Source: JBBQKI01 sp038326725 (lineage in GTDB: Bacteria > Bacteroidota > Bacteroidia > Flavobacteriales > Flavobacteriaceae). Taken from it: a stretch of DNA of 64,000 nt. Numbering within the stretch: the stretch's first letter is position 1; each line of letters opens with the position of its first letter. The position numbers and the translations under genes were made by a program. The stretch spans positions 62,001-126,000 of the forward strand of contig JBBQKI010000001.1 in assembly GCA_038326725.1 (NCBI GenBank), read 5' to 3'. This document shows positions 8,904-15,495 of this stretch, piece after piece. The notes under the pieces are model-generated. The model did not search any database, was not told where the DNA came from, and was given only the letters and a program-made list of their open reading frames with translations.

Positions 8904-9782
8904 TTACTTGCCCGCGAGAGCATTTGCACCGCCAACAATTTCCAAAATCTCGTTGGTTATCGACGCTTGACGGGCTTTGTTGTATTGTAATTTCAATGCA
9001 TCGCGAAGCTCGGTTGCATTATCGGTGGCTTTGTGCATTGCTGTCATTCGCGCACCGTGTTCACTGGCTGCGGAATCTCGAAGGGCTTTAAACAATTGAG
9101 TTTTCAAGCTTTTTGGGATTAATGCTTCTACTATTTCTTCTTTTGAAGGTTCAAAAATATAATAAACCTCTGCTGTTTTTGAATCGGTATTTTCAGTGGC
9201 TTTTGGCGGCAATATGGGCAAAAACTGTTCAGTAATCACCAATTGAGTGGCAGCATTTTTAAAGTTGTTGTAAACCAAAATAATCTTATCATAAACCCCG
9301 TCCACAAAAAGTTTCATCAAATTTTCAGCAATTACCGAAGTATTATCAAAAGAAAGGTCATCAAAAATTGCATTGTTGTTATGATGGATGGTGGAAGATT
9401 TTTTTATAATGTCATTTCCCTTTTTCCCAAGTGTCATAAAATCCACTTGTTTTCCGGCGTAAGTTTTATTAGCAAGTATCCTAACTTCTTTAACGATATT
9501 GCTGTTGAAAGCCCCCGCCAAGCCCCGGTTTGAAGTAATGGCAACCACCAAAACCTTATTCACTTCGCGCTGATCGGAAAATTTGCTTCCACTGTCGGCA
9601 TCCAAATTTGCGCTCAAGTTTTGCAAAAGTTCGGTAAGCTTTTGGGAATAGGGACGCATAGCCGTAATGGCGTCTTGGGCCTTTTTCAACTTTGCGGCAG
9701 ATACCATTTTCATGGCACTGGTTATCTGCATCGTTGAACCGACGGATGATATTCTGTTACGTATTTCTTTTAAATTGGCCAT
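8904..9782 (-). CDS. atpG: F1F0 ATP synthase subunit gamma
   Basis: The 292-residue protein has the gamma-subunit ends: the N-terminal helix KEIRNRISSVGSTMQITSAMKMVSAAKL and the C-terminal helix SEHGARMTAMHKATDNATELRDALKLQYNKARQ-type segment ending in the conserved ITNEI.EIVGGA. Gamma is the central rotor stalk of F1, turning inside the alpha3beta3 ring. It is the last gene of the atp operon here and is separated from atpA by a small four-helix-bundle gene, which is unusual. Subunits beta and epsilon are not in the window; in Bacteroidota they usually form a separate locus. Confidence 0.97.
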   Translation of the reverse strand: MANLKEIRNRISSVGSTMQITSAMKMVSAAKLKKAQDAITAMRPYSQKLTELLQNLSANLDADSGSKFSDQREVNKVLVVAITSNRGLAGAFNSNIVKEVRILANKTYAGKQVDFMTLGKKGNDIIKKSSTIHHNNNAIFDDLSFDNTSVIAENLMKLFVDGVYDKIILVYNNFKNAATQLVITEQFLPILPPKATENTDSKTAEVYYIFEPSKEEIVEALIPKSLKTQLFKALRDSAASEHGARMTAMHKATDNATELRDALKLQYNKARQASITNEILEIVGGANALAGK

Positions 9783-9787
9783 TTTTC

Positions 9788-9823
9788 AGTTATGAGTTAT
9801 GAGTTTTGAGTTATGAGTTTTTG
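9788..9823. repeat. Heptamer tandem repeat downstream of four-helix-bundle gene
   Basis: The stretch consists of about five copies of a 7-nt unit GAGTTAT / GAGTTTT, reading towards the four-helix-bundle gene. It fills most of the gap to atpG. A shorter array of the same unit in inverted orientation lies at the other side of the gene (10146-10168). Confidence 0.75.
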
Positions 9824-10149
9824 ATTATAGAAACCAATATTCTTATAAGCTCATCACACTTTCCCTTTAAATTATTCGGAATTTCCATTGTTGTGGCTTC
9901 AATTACCTCCAACCAATATTCCGTTTCATCTGGTTCCTTTAAAGCAATTCCAAATTTATTTTTAAAATCTTTCGTGCTGACACCTCGTTGTGCTTCACGG
10001 ACATTTGCGCCAATACTTGCTGCGCTTTTAAATAATTGAGAAGCTATTTCAAACTCTCGTTTTTCTTTCAGAATTCTTGAGAAGTGAACAATATCACACG
10101 CAAATTCAAAACTTTTTATTCGAATTGGGCTATTGAGCAAATCACTCAT
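9811..10149 (-). CDS. Four-helix-bundle protein (23S rRNA IVS-type / S23 family)
   Basis: The 112-residue protein matches the four-helix-bundle family found in 23S rRNA intervening sequences and as free genes in Bacteroidota. Family-typical blocks are visible: EIASQLFKSAASIGANVREAQRG and the later EPDETEYWLEVIEATT. No catalytic residues are expected; relatives include the Avd proteins of diversity-generating retroelements, but no reverse transcriptase is present here. The gene is placed between atpA (17 nt upstream) and atpG (28 nt downstream). Its ATG lies inside a heptamer-type repeat, and similar repeats follow its stop, which suggests insertion as a unit into the operon. Confidence 0.88.
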   Translation of the reverse strand: MSDLLNSPIRIKSFEFACDIVHFSRILKEKREFEIASQLFKSAASIGANVREAQRGVSTKDFKNKFGIALKEPDETEYWLEVIEATTMEIPNNLKGKCDELIRILVSIIKNS

Positions 10150-10168
10150 AACTCGGAACTCGGAACTA
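10146..10168. repeat. Inverted partner heptamer repeat at four-helix-bundle start
   Basis: Read on the minus strand this is GAGTTCC-type heptamers (two copies) followed by GAGTTATGAGTG, which contains the ATG of the four-helix-bundle gene. It begins directly at the TAG stop codon of atpA. Together with 9788-9823 it frames the gene with inward-facing repeats. Confidence 0.7.
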
Positions 10169-11746
10169 GTTTTTATATTTCGCTGAGAGTTCTTTCGCTA
10201 CCGAAGTAATTACATCGATGGCTTCATCTGTCAATTTTCCGGCTTTAAGATCGTTAAGTGTATCGCGGTGCTTTGCATTCAAGAATTCAAGGAAATCCCT
10301 TTCAAATTCTTTTACCTTGTTTACTGGCACATTTCTTAAAAGGTTTTTGGATCCTGCAAAAATAATAGCCACTTGATCTTCCACAGTATAAGGGTCGTTC
10401 TGAGCTTGTTTGAGGATTTCTACGTTTCGTTTTCCTTTTTCGATCACGTTCAAAGTAGCAGCATCCAAATCGGAACCGAATTTTGAGAACGCTTCAAGTT
10501 CGCGGTATTGTGCTTGGTCTAGTTTCAAAGTTCCCGCTACTTTTTTCATCGATTTAATTTGGGCATTTCCCCCAACACGTGATACCGAAATACCCACGTT
10601 AATGGCGGGGCGTACCCCAGCGTTGAACAAATCGCCATCCAAGAAAATCTGCCCGTCAGTAATGGAAATAACATTTGTGGGAATATAAGCTGAAACGTCG
10701 CCCGCTTGAGTTTCAATAATTGGAAGTGCAGTCAATGAACCGCCTCCTTTTACAATTCCTTTTAAGGTTTCCGGAAGGTCGTTCATGTTTTTTGCGATAT
10801 CATCATCATTAATGATTTTTGCGGAACGTTCCAACAATCGAGAGTGAAGGTAAAACACGTCGCCCGGATATGCCTCACGTCCCGGTGGACGGCGCAAAAG
10901 CAAGGAAACCTCACGGTATGCAACTGCCTGTTTCGACAAATCGTCAAAAACAATCAAGGCAGGACGGCCGGTGTCGCGGAAATATTCCCCGATAGCGGCG
11001 CCCGCAAAAGGAGCATAAACCTGCATTGGTGCAGGGTCGGAAGCATTTGCAGCAACAATGGTGGTATAAGCCAAAGCGCCTTTTTCTTCAAGTACGCTGG
11101 CAATGTTTGCCACGGTTGAAGCTTTTTGGCCAATGGCAACATAGATACAATAAACGGGCACGCCCGCATCGTAAAATTCTTTTTGGTTCAAAATGGTATC
11201 GATACAAACCGTTGATTTCCCGGTTTGACGGTCGCCAATTACAAGTTCACGCTGGCCACGGCCCACGGGAATCATCGCATCGATGGCTTTAATTCCGGTT
11301 TGTAAAGGTTCGTTTACCGGTTGGCGAAAAATTACCCCCGGAGCTTTGCGCTCCAATGGCATTTCGTATGTTTTCCCGGAGATTGGCCCTTTACCGTCAA
11401 TGGGTTCTCCTAATGTATTTACAACACGGCCAACAATGCCTTCACCCACTTTTAAGGAAGCAATTCGTTGGGTACGTTTTACAGTATCGCCCTCTTTAAC
11501 AAGTTTTGAGGGGCCCAATAATACCACCCCCACATTGTCTTCTTCAAGGTTAAGAACGATGCCTTCAAGACCGTTTTCAAATTCTACCAATTCGCCGTAT
11601 TGAACGTTGGCCAAGCCATAAACCCGCGCGATACCATCGCCCACGGTCAATACTGTGCCCACTTCGGCCAAGGAAGCGGTTGCTTCAAAACCTGTTAGTT
11701 GTTGCTTTAAGATTGCTGAAATTTCAGCGGGTTTTACTGCTGCCAT
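10166..11746 (-). CDS. atpA: F1F0 ATP synthase subunit alpha
   Basis: The 526-residue protein carries the P-loop GDRQTGKS, the regulatory and nucleotide-binding alpha-subunit blocks (RQPVNEPLQTGIKAIDAMIPVGRGQRELVIG region) and the conserved signature PAINVGISVSRVGG. Alpha subunits hold the non-catalytic nucleotide sites in the alpha3beta3 head on the cytoplasmic side. Length is slightly above the usual 502-513, with the extra residues near the C-terminus, as in other Bacteroidota. The gap to atpH upstream is 128 nt, unusually long for this operon, and holds a dispersed repeat (11765-11783). Confidence 0.98.
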   Translation of the reverse strand: MAAVKPAEISAILKQQLTGFEATASLAEVGTVLTVGDGIARVYGLANVQYGELVEFENGLEGIVLNLEEDNVGVVLLGPSKLVKEGDTVKRTQRIASLKVGEGIVGRVVNTLGEPIDGKGPISGKTYEMPLERKAPGVIFRQPVNEPLQTGIKAIDAMIPVGRGQRELVIGDRQTGKSTVCIDTILNQKEFYDAGVPVYCIYVAIGQKASTVANIASVLEEKGALAYTTIVAANASDPAPMQVYAPFAGAAIGEYFRDTGRPALIVFDDLSKQAVAYREVSLLLRRPPGREAYPGDVFYLHSRLLERSAKIINDDDIAKNMNDLPETLKGIVKGGGSLTALPIIETQAGDVSAYIPTNVISITDGQIFLDGDLFNAGVRPAINVGISVSRVGGNAQIKSMKKVAGTLKLDQAQYRELEAFSKFGSDLDAATLNVIEKGKRNVEILKQAQNDPYTVEDQVAIIFAGSKNLLRNVPVNKVKEFERDFLEFLNAKHRDTLNDLKAGKLTDEAIDVITSVAKELSAKYKN

Positions 11747-11764
11747 TGTATTTTAGATTTTAGA

Positions 11765-11783
11765 CCCTTCGACAAGCTCAGGG
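11765..11783. repeat. Dispersed palindromic repeat between atpH and atpA
   Basis: The 19-mer CCCTTCGACAAGCTCAGGG is an imperfect palindrome that I recognise as a very common dispersed intergenic element in many bacterial genomes. It occupies the middle of the otherwise AT-rich 128-nt atpH-atpA gap. No promoter or terminator pattern is clear in the rest of that gap. Confidence 0.65.
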
Positions 11784-11874
11784 CAAACTTTAGATATTAG
11801 AAACTAATATTAATTTTATTGTTTTTATTTTGATCTTTTGATTAAATTATATTAAATCATAATTTTTCTCAAAT

Positions 11875-12417
11875 TCAATTCACTTTACTGAATTCCCTTT
11901 TCAAATTATCCAATTTATTCGCGATGCTGGCGTCATATTGAAGATCGCCTACACGCAAAACAAACCCGCCGATAATGGAGGGGTCAACGGTATTTTCAAG
12001 GGTAACGCTATTGCTCCCGGTAAGTTCTTTTACCTTGGCCAAAACTTTCTCTTCCAAGGTTTCGGAAAGAGGCACGGCCGTGGTCACTTTAGCAGTTTTA
12101 ACGCCTTTAGCCTCGTTGTGCAAATGCACATAACTGGCTGCCACATCTCCTAGCAAATGTGCACGTTTATTATCGACCAAAAGATTGATAAGTTTTTTAA
12201 TGGTTTCCGATTGATTTTTAAAGATGGCGAGCAAAGCCTCTCTTTTATCATTTGTTTTGATAATAGGGCTTTGAAGCATCAACCGAAGTTCTTTACTGCC
12301 TTCGATGGTGTCTTTCACAGATTGCATATCCCCAAAAACCAGATCAGATGTATTGTCTTCTTTGGAATTTTGAATCACTGCTTTTGCATATCTTAAGGCC
12401 GCCCTGCTTCCGTTCAT
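11875..12417 (-). CDS. atpH: F1F0 ATP synthase subunit delta (OSCP)
   Basis: The 180-residue protein has the OSCP/delta layout: an N-terminal helical domain beginning SRAALRYAKAV and a C-terminal domain with VTTAVPLSETLEEKVLAKVKELTG and VDPSIIGGFVLRVGD, the conserved G-G-F/G-x-R-x-G block. Delta links the top of F1 to the peripheral b-subunit stalk. It lies 7 nt after atpF, consistent with co-translation. Confidence 0.96.
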   Translation of the reverse strand: MNGSRAALRYAKAVIQNSKEDNTSDLVFGDMQSVKDTIEGSKELRLMLQSPIIKTNDKREALLAIFKNQSETIKKLINLLVDNKRAHLLGDVAASYVHLHNEAKGVKTAKVTTAVPLSETLEEKVLAKVKELTGSNSVTLENTVDPSIIGGFVLRVGDLQYDASIANKLDNLKREFSKVN

Positions 12418-12424
12418 TTTTGCT

Positions 12425-12919
12425 TTAGTTTAATTTGGTTTGACCCAACAATTCTTCAACCAGCCGCAATTGCTTTTCTTTATCTGAAAGTTCGTTTTTC
12501 ACGACTTTCTCGGCAATCTCGATGGAAAGGCTTGCCATTTGGGCCTTCATTTCCGCAATGGCAGATTTCTTTTCGCTTTCAATAGCAGCCTGTGCGGTTT
12601 CGATCATTTTATCGGCTTGATGTTTTGCTTCTTCTTTTGCATCTGCAATCATTTTTGTTTTGATTTCTCGCGCATCTTTCATCATCAATTCTCTTTCTGC
12701 GCGGGCTTCCTGCAATATCCTTTCATTGTCCGCATGCAGGTTCTGCATTTCCATTTTGGCATTTTCGGCTGCTGCCAAGGCGCTCAAGATGCCGGCTTCC
12801 CTTTCGCTTACCGCTCCAAGAATTGGTTTCCAAGCAAATTTACGCAGAATGAAAAGCAAGATTAAGAAACTGATTACAGTCCAAAATATCAATCCAAATC
12901 CAGGTGTTACTAAATCCAT
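12425..12919 (-). CDS. atpF: F1F0 ATP synthase subunit b
   Basis: The 164-residue protein has one N-terminal membrane segment (about 5-25, GFGLIFWTVISFLILLFIL) followed by a long charged amphipathic helix rich in Ala, Glu and Lys, as in the dimeric peripheral stalk. The segment FAWKPILGAVSEREAGI right after the membrane helix is family-typical. It holds F1 still against rotation. The gene starts 85 nt after atpE, and a terminator-like hairpin lies in that gap, so its expression probably differs from that of atpE. Confidence 0.96.
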   Translation of the reverse strand: MDLVTPGFGLIFWTVISFLILLFILRKFAWKPILGAVSEREAGILSALAAAENAKMEMQNLHADNERILQEARAERELMMKDAREIKTKMIADAKEEAKHQADKMIETAQAAIESEKKSAIAEMKAQMASLSIEIAEKVVKNELSDKEKQLRLVEELLGQTKLN

Positions 12920-12955
12920 TTATATTTCTTTAAGTGTGTGTTGAATTCAAATGTT

Positions 12956-12990
12956 AAAAAACACGGAAACAACCAACCGTTGTTTCCGTG
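12956..12990 (-). terminator. Terminator-like hairpin directly after atpE, inside the atp operon
   Basis: On the minus strand a perfect 11-bp stem CACGGAAACAA / TTGTTTCCGTG (12980-12990 with 12962-12972) with a 7-nt loop is followed by six U (12956-12961). It begins 14 nt after the atpE stop and ends about 36 nt before atpF. It has every feature of an intrinsic terminator, but essential downstream subunits follow, so it must be leaky or act as a 3' stabiliser of an atpB-atpE message. Confidence 0.85.
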
Positions 12991-13004
12991 CCCTGTTGAA
13001 ATTA

Positions 13005-13217
13005 TTACCCTTGTAATAACGCCACAACCACCCCGAACAAAGCTACCGCTTCTACGAAGGCTGCTAAAATCAATGCAGAGGCTTGAATCTTTCCGTGCAT
13101 TTCTGGTTGGCGGGCCATGGCGTCCATAGCCTGTCCGCCAATTTTACCAATACCAATACCAGCTCCAATAGCTGCTAGTCCGGCTCCAATTGCTGCAATT
13201 CCTGTAATAGTAGTCAT
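13005..13217 (-). CDS. atpE: F1F0 ATP synthase subunit c
   Basis: The 70-residue protein has two membrane hairpin helices joined by the polar loop ARQPE, with the ion-carrying glutamate in the second helix (AFVEAVALFG). The glycine-rich first helix (GAGIGIGKIGGQ) is typical of c-rings. Residues that define sodium-binding rings (Gln in helix 1 and Ser/Thr after the Glu) are replaced by Ile and Ala, so proton coupling is inferred. It sits 20 nt after atpB. Many copies are needed per complex, which fits the stabilising or attenuating hairpin after it. Confidence 0.97.
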   Translation of the reverse strand: MTTITGIAAIGAGLAAIGAGIGIGKIGGQAMDAMARQPEMHGKIQASALILAAFVEAVALFGVVVALLQG

Positions 13218-13237
13218 AGTATAAAATTTAAAATTAA

Positions 13238-14308
13238 TTAATGGTGTGCTTCTTCTGTTGCCATCCCAAAATAAAGGGCGGACAAGATTGTAAAAATATA
13301 TGCCTGTATTGCTGTTACCACAATTTCAATAATGATAATGAATAAGGAAAATGCCACGGAAATCGGGGAAACCATAATAGAGTCAAAAATAAATATCAAG
13401 GACATTAATGCTAAAATGATGATGTGCCCGGCTGTAATATTGGCAAACAATCGGATCATTAATGAAATTGGTTTCGTGAAGATTCCAATCAATTCAATGG
13501 GCATCAAAAAAAGTTTCATGGGCACAGGAACTCCGGGCATCCAAAAGATGTGTTTCCAATAATTGGCATTTGCACTTATCGTTGTGATAATAAAAGTAAA
13601 AACGGCCAGCACCATGGTAAAAGCAATATTCCCGCTGAGGTTGGCGCCATTTAAAAAAGGAATAAGCCCAAAAATATTATTCAACCATATGAAGAAAAAC
13701 ACAGTCAGTAAATAAGGCATGAACTTTTTATATCTTTTTTCCCCAATCATGGGTTTTGCAATTTCATCCCTCACGAAAACAATAAGTGGCTCTAGAAAAC
13801 TCGCAACTCCCCGGGGAACATTGTTCGTTGACTTTTTATAACTTCTGGCGGCAGTCGAGAACAACAAGATCAGTACCACGATGGATACCCACATCATGAA
13901 GACGTTTCTTGTGATGGAGATGTCCAAGGGAGTCGTGACGTTGGCCGGTTTTTTTTCTTTGTTAAAAACAACTTCGGAGGCGCCCTCATTCAGTTGGTAA
14001 ATCTTTTCATTATAGTTTATGAAGCGGTTACCGTTCTTCTCTACAATTACTTTTCCATAATAATCGTGGTGAAATTCCGAAGACATAAAAGTGGTCAATC
14101 CATTGTTAGTCCACAAAATAACAGGTAATGGAATAGTAATGTGCTTTTCATCTGGTTTCCCTTGATTAAGCGTAAAGAGATGCATACCATAGGCATCCTT
14201 AACGTGGTGCATGATCATTTTCTTGGCATCGAACTTTTCCTCGCCATCCGCCGCGAAAGCCGTAGTTGAAAAAGCCAAAAACAAAACCGTGATTATTCGT
14301 GCAATCAT
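13238..14308 (-). CDS. atpB: F1F0 ATP synthase subunit a with signal peptide and periplasmic extension
   Basis: The 356-residue protein is longer than the usual 240-270 because of an N-terminal signal peptide (about 1-19, ending AFAA) and roughly 110 extra residues before the first conserved membrane helix (about 135-155). The core has the essential arginine in MIRLFANITAGH and five or so membrane segments, forming the ion half-channels against the c-ring. An extended a subunit is usual in Bacteroidota. The gene has its own two-box promoter upstream (14361-14391) and leads the atpB-E-F-H-A-G unit. Confidence 0.96.
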   Translation of the reverse strand: MIARIITVLFLAFSTTAFAADGEEKFDAKKMIMHHVKDAYGMHLFTLNQGKPDEKHITIPLPVILWTNNGLTTFMSSEFHHDYYGKVIVEKNGNRFINYNEKIYQLNEGASEVVFNKEKKPANVTTPLDISITRNVFMMWVSIVVLILLFSTAARSYKKSTNNVPRGVASFLEPLIVFVRDEIAKPMIGEKRYKKFMPYLLTVFFFIWLNNIFGLIPFLNGANLSGNIAFTMVLAVFTFIITTISANANYWKHIFWMPGVPVPMKLFLMPIELIGIFTKPISLMIRLFANITAGHIIILALMSLIFIFDSIMVSPISVAFSLFIIIIEIVVTAIQAYIFTILSALYFGMATEEAHH

Positions 14309-14360
14309 ACCAACATTTATTGTTCTGAAGTATTAAAAATTCCTCTCTGAAAATTTTTTG

Positions 14361-14391
14361 CAAATGTAGCGACATCTTGAAAGACAAGCAA
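14361..14391 (-). promoter_or_regulatory. Bacteroidota-type promoter for atpB operon
   Basis: On the minus strand TACATTTG (14361-14368) matches the TAnnTTTG -7 box exactly, and TTG (14389-14391) lies 20 nt upstream, the expected spacing for the -33 box. The predicted start near 14354 gives a leader of about 46 nt before the atpB ATG. It lies in the 94-nt gap after the small membrane protein gene. Confidence 0.75.
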
Positions 14392-14402
14392 CATTATTTC
14401 TT

Positions 14403-14804
14403 TTATTTTTTCTGAAGAAAAAGCGTGATGGAATACACCTCAAAAGCAAGAAAAACAAAGTAAGGAAGAAAAAAATTAAGCACATCCGGTAGCTTGTTTT
14501 CCATTTCTGAGAGAATCACGGGCAAAAGGAAAATAACAATCAGCACCATTTTCAATAAAGTGCCCAACATAAAAACATTGAAAACCTGTGTTTGGCCCAT
14601 GAAGTAACGGTAATTTACAAAAGTGTAGATTGTGTAAACCATTAAAAAATGGATACAATACACTAGCCAAAGCGGATGGAAAAAAATTTTCTGATCCACT
14701 AAAAAGTAGATGATATAAGTATGAACCCCAAACAATAACAATGCTAAAAAAAGGAGTTTTACGAAGAAGATGCCCTGTGAAATGAAGAATGTCCTGTAAT
14801 CCAT
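14403..14804 (-). CDS. Small membrane protein in the atp locus (DUF6168-type)
   Basis: The 133-residue protein has four hydrophobic segments (about 10-33, 42-62, 75-97, 108-128) and few charged residues. Its position between an AtpZ-like gene and atpB is that of the I subunit (AtpI) in other operons, and it resembles the DUF6168 family of flavobacterial atp loci. AtpI-like proteins help assemble the c-ring or transport Mg2+; whether this one does is not shown. It follows the AtpZ-like gene with no gap. Confidence 0.8.
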   Translation of the reverse strand: MDYRTFFISQGIFFVKLLFLALLLFGVHTYIIYFLVDQKIFFHPLWLVYCIHFLMVYTIYTFVNYRYFMGQTQVFNVFMLGTLLKMVLIVIFLLPVILSEMENKLPDVLNFFLPYFVFLAFEVYSITLFLQKK

Positions 14805-15044
14805 TTATTCGGAAGTGTTTTTTCGTATTTGCCGAATCACAAAATAAAGGGATATTAACACAGATGATAATGAAAAAATAAGGGTAAACAACTTATCCTT
14901 TTCAAAATGTTCATCTAGTTTGACTCCAGCAAATGTACCCAGACCAATGATGGCGATCATTTGAAATGCAATCCCCGAATAGCGCGCGTAACTTCTAAGT
15001 CGGCTGCTCCGATTTGGTTTTTTGAAGTCTTTGGGCTCGGTCAA
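14805..15044 (-). CDS. AtpZ/AtpI-family protein
   Basis: The 79-residue protein has a basic N-terminus and two membrane helices (about 25-45 and 53-70) with the conserved ARYSGIAFQMIAIIG and G.F.GVKLDEHF patterns of AtpZ/AtpI. Members support ATP synthase assembly or form a small cation channel with AtpI. The chosen ATG keeps the conserved N-terminus and gives a 50-nt overlap with the 3' end of the bactofilin gene in another frame, so the two are translationally linked. Confidence 0.85.
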   Translation of the reverse strand: MTEPKDFKKPNRSSRLRSYARYSGIAFQMIAIIGLGTFAGVKLDEHFEKDKLFTLIFSLSSVLISLYFVIRQIRKNTSE

Positions 15045-15477
15045 AGGGATAGTTTTGTTGGGTTAGGTTTTCGTTTTCTTTTAGGCCCACCAAGGTTTCT
15101 TGGGACGGTCTTGATTTTGAGCTGTCTTGCATTGTACAAGAGGCGTTAAAAGTAGCCCCCGGCTCTACGGCTAGTTTCCCCGCAATAACATCTCCTTCAA
15201 TATGACCGGTTGCCCTAAGGCATAATGTTCCCGAAACTTTTAAATTTCCTTCAAACCTACCTTCAAAATCGGCGTTTTCACAAATCAAAGTCCCAACAAT
15301 GATTCCGGTTTTCCCCAAAACTACCTTTGATGGAGTTTTCACATTCCCTTCAATAGTGCCATCAATTCTGAAAAAACCAGTTGAAGTAATATCGCCTTTC
15401 AGCTTTGTGCCTTCGTTAATACTGTTTTGCGTTGCTCCAGGTCCGGAGATTTCTTTGATTTTTTTGTCTGAAAACAT
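14995..15477 (-). CDS. Bactofilin-family polymer-forming cytoskeletal protein
   Basis: The 160-residue protein has a disordered N-terminus, a central bactofilin beta-helix (about 25-115, with repeats such as GTKLKGDITSTGFFRIDGTIEGNV and GRFEGNLKVSGTLCLRATGHIEGDV) and a polar tail. Bactofilins self-assemble into filaments without nucleotide at the membrane and place envelope proteins. It lies 18 nt after sprE and overlaps the AtpZ-like gene by 50 nt, so it bridges the gliding/secretion gene and the ATP synthase locus. Confidence 0.93.
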   Translation of the reverse strand: MFSDKKIKEISGPGATQNSINEGTKLKGDITSTGFFRIDGTIEGNVKTPSKVVLGKTGIIVGTLICENADFEGRFEGNLKVSGTLCLRATGHIEGDVIAGKLAVEPGATFNASCTMQDSSKSRPSQETLVGLKENENLTQQNYPFDRAQRLQKTKSEQPT

Positions 15478-15495
15478 GGCGGTGGTTTTTGGTTA

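Noticed and set aside
9811..10149. Diversity-generating retroelement, because of the Avd-like four-helix-bundle protein
   Set aside because: No reverse transcriptase or template/variable repeat pair is present nearby.
10576..10581. CACGTG words at 10576, 31395, 40137, 42387 and 49183 as more parS sites
   Set aside because: Their flanks match the parS consensus poorly (best about 12 of 16, at 42387), and all lie inside coding sequence.
8904..14308. Missing atpD and atpC as a deletion
   Set aside because: Bacteroidota normally carry beta and epsilon genes at another locus, so the set here is expected.
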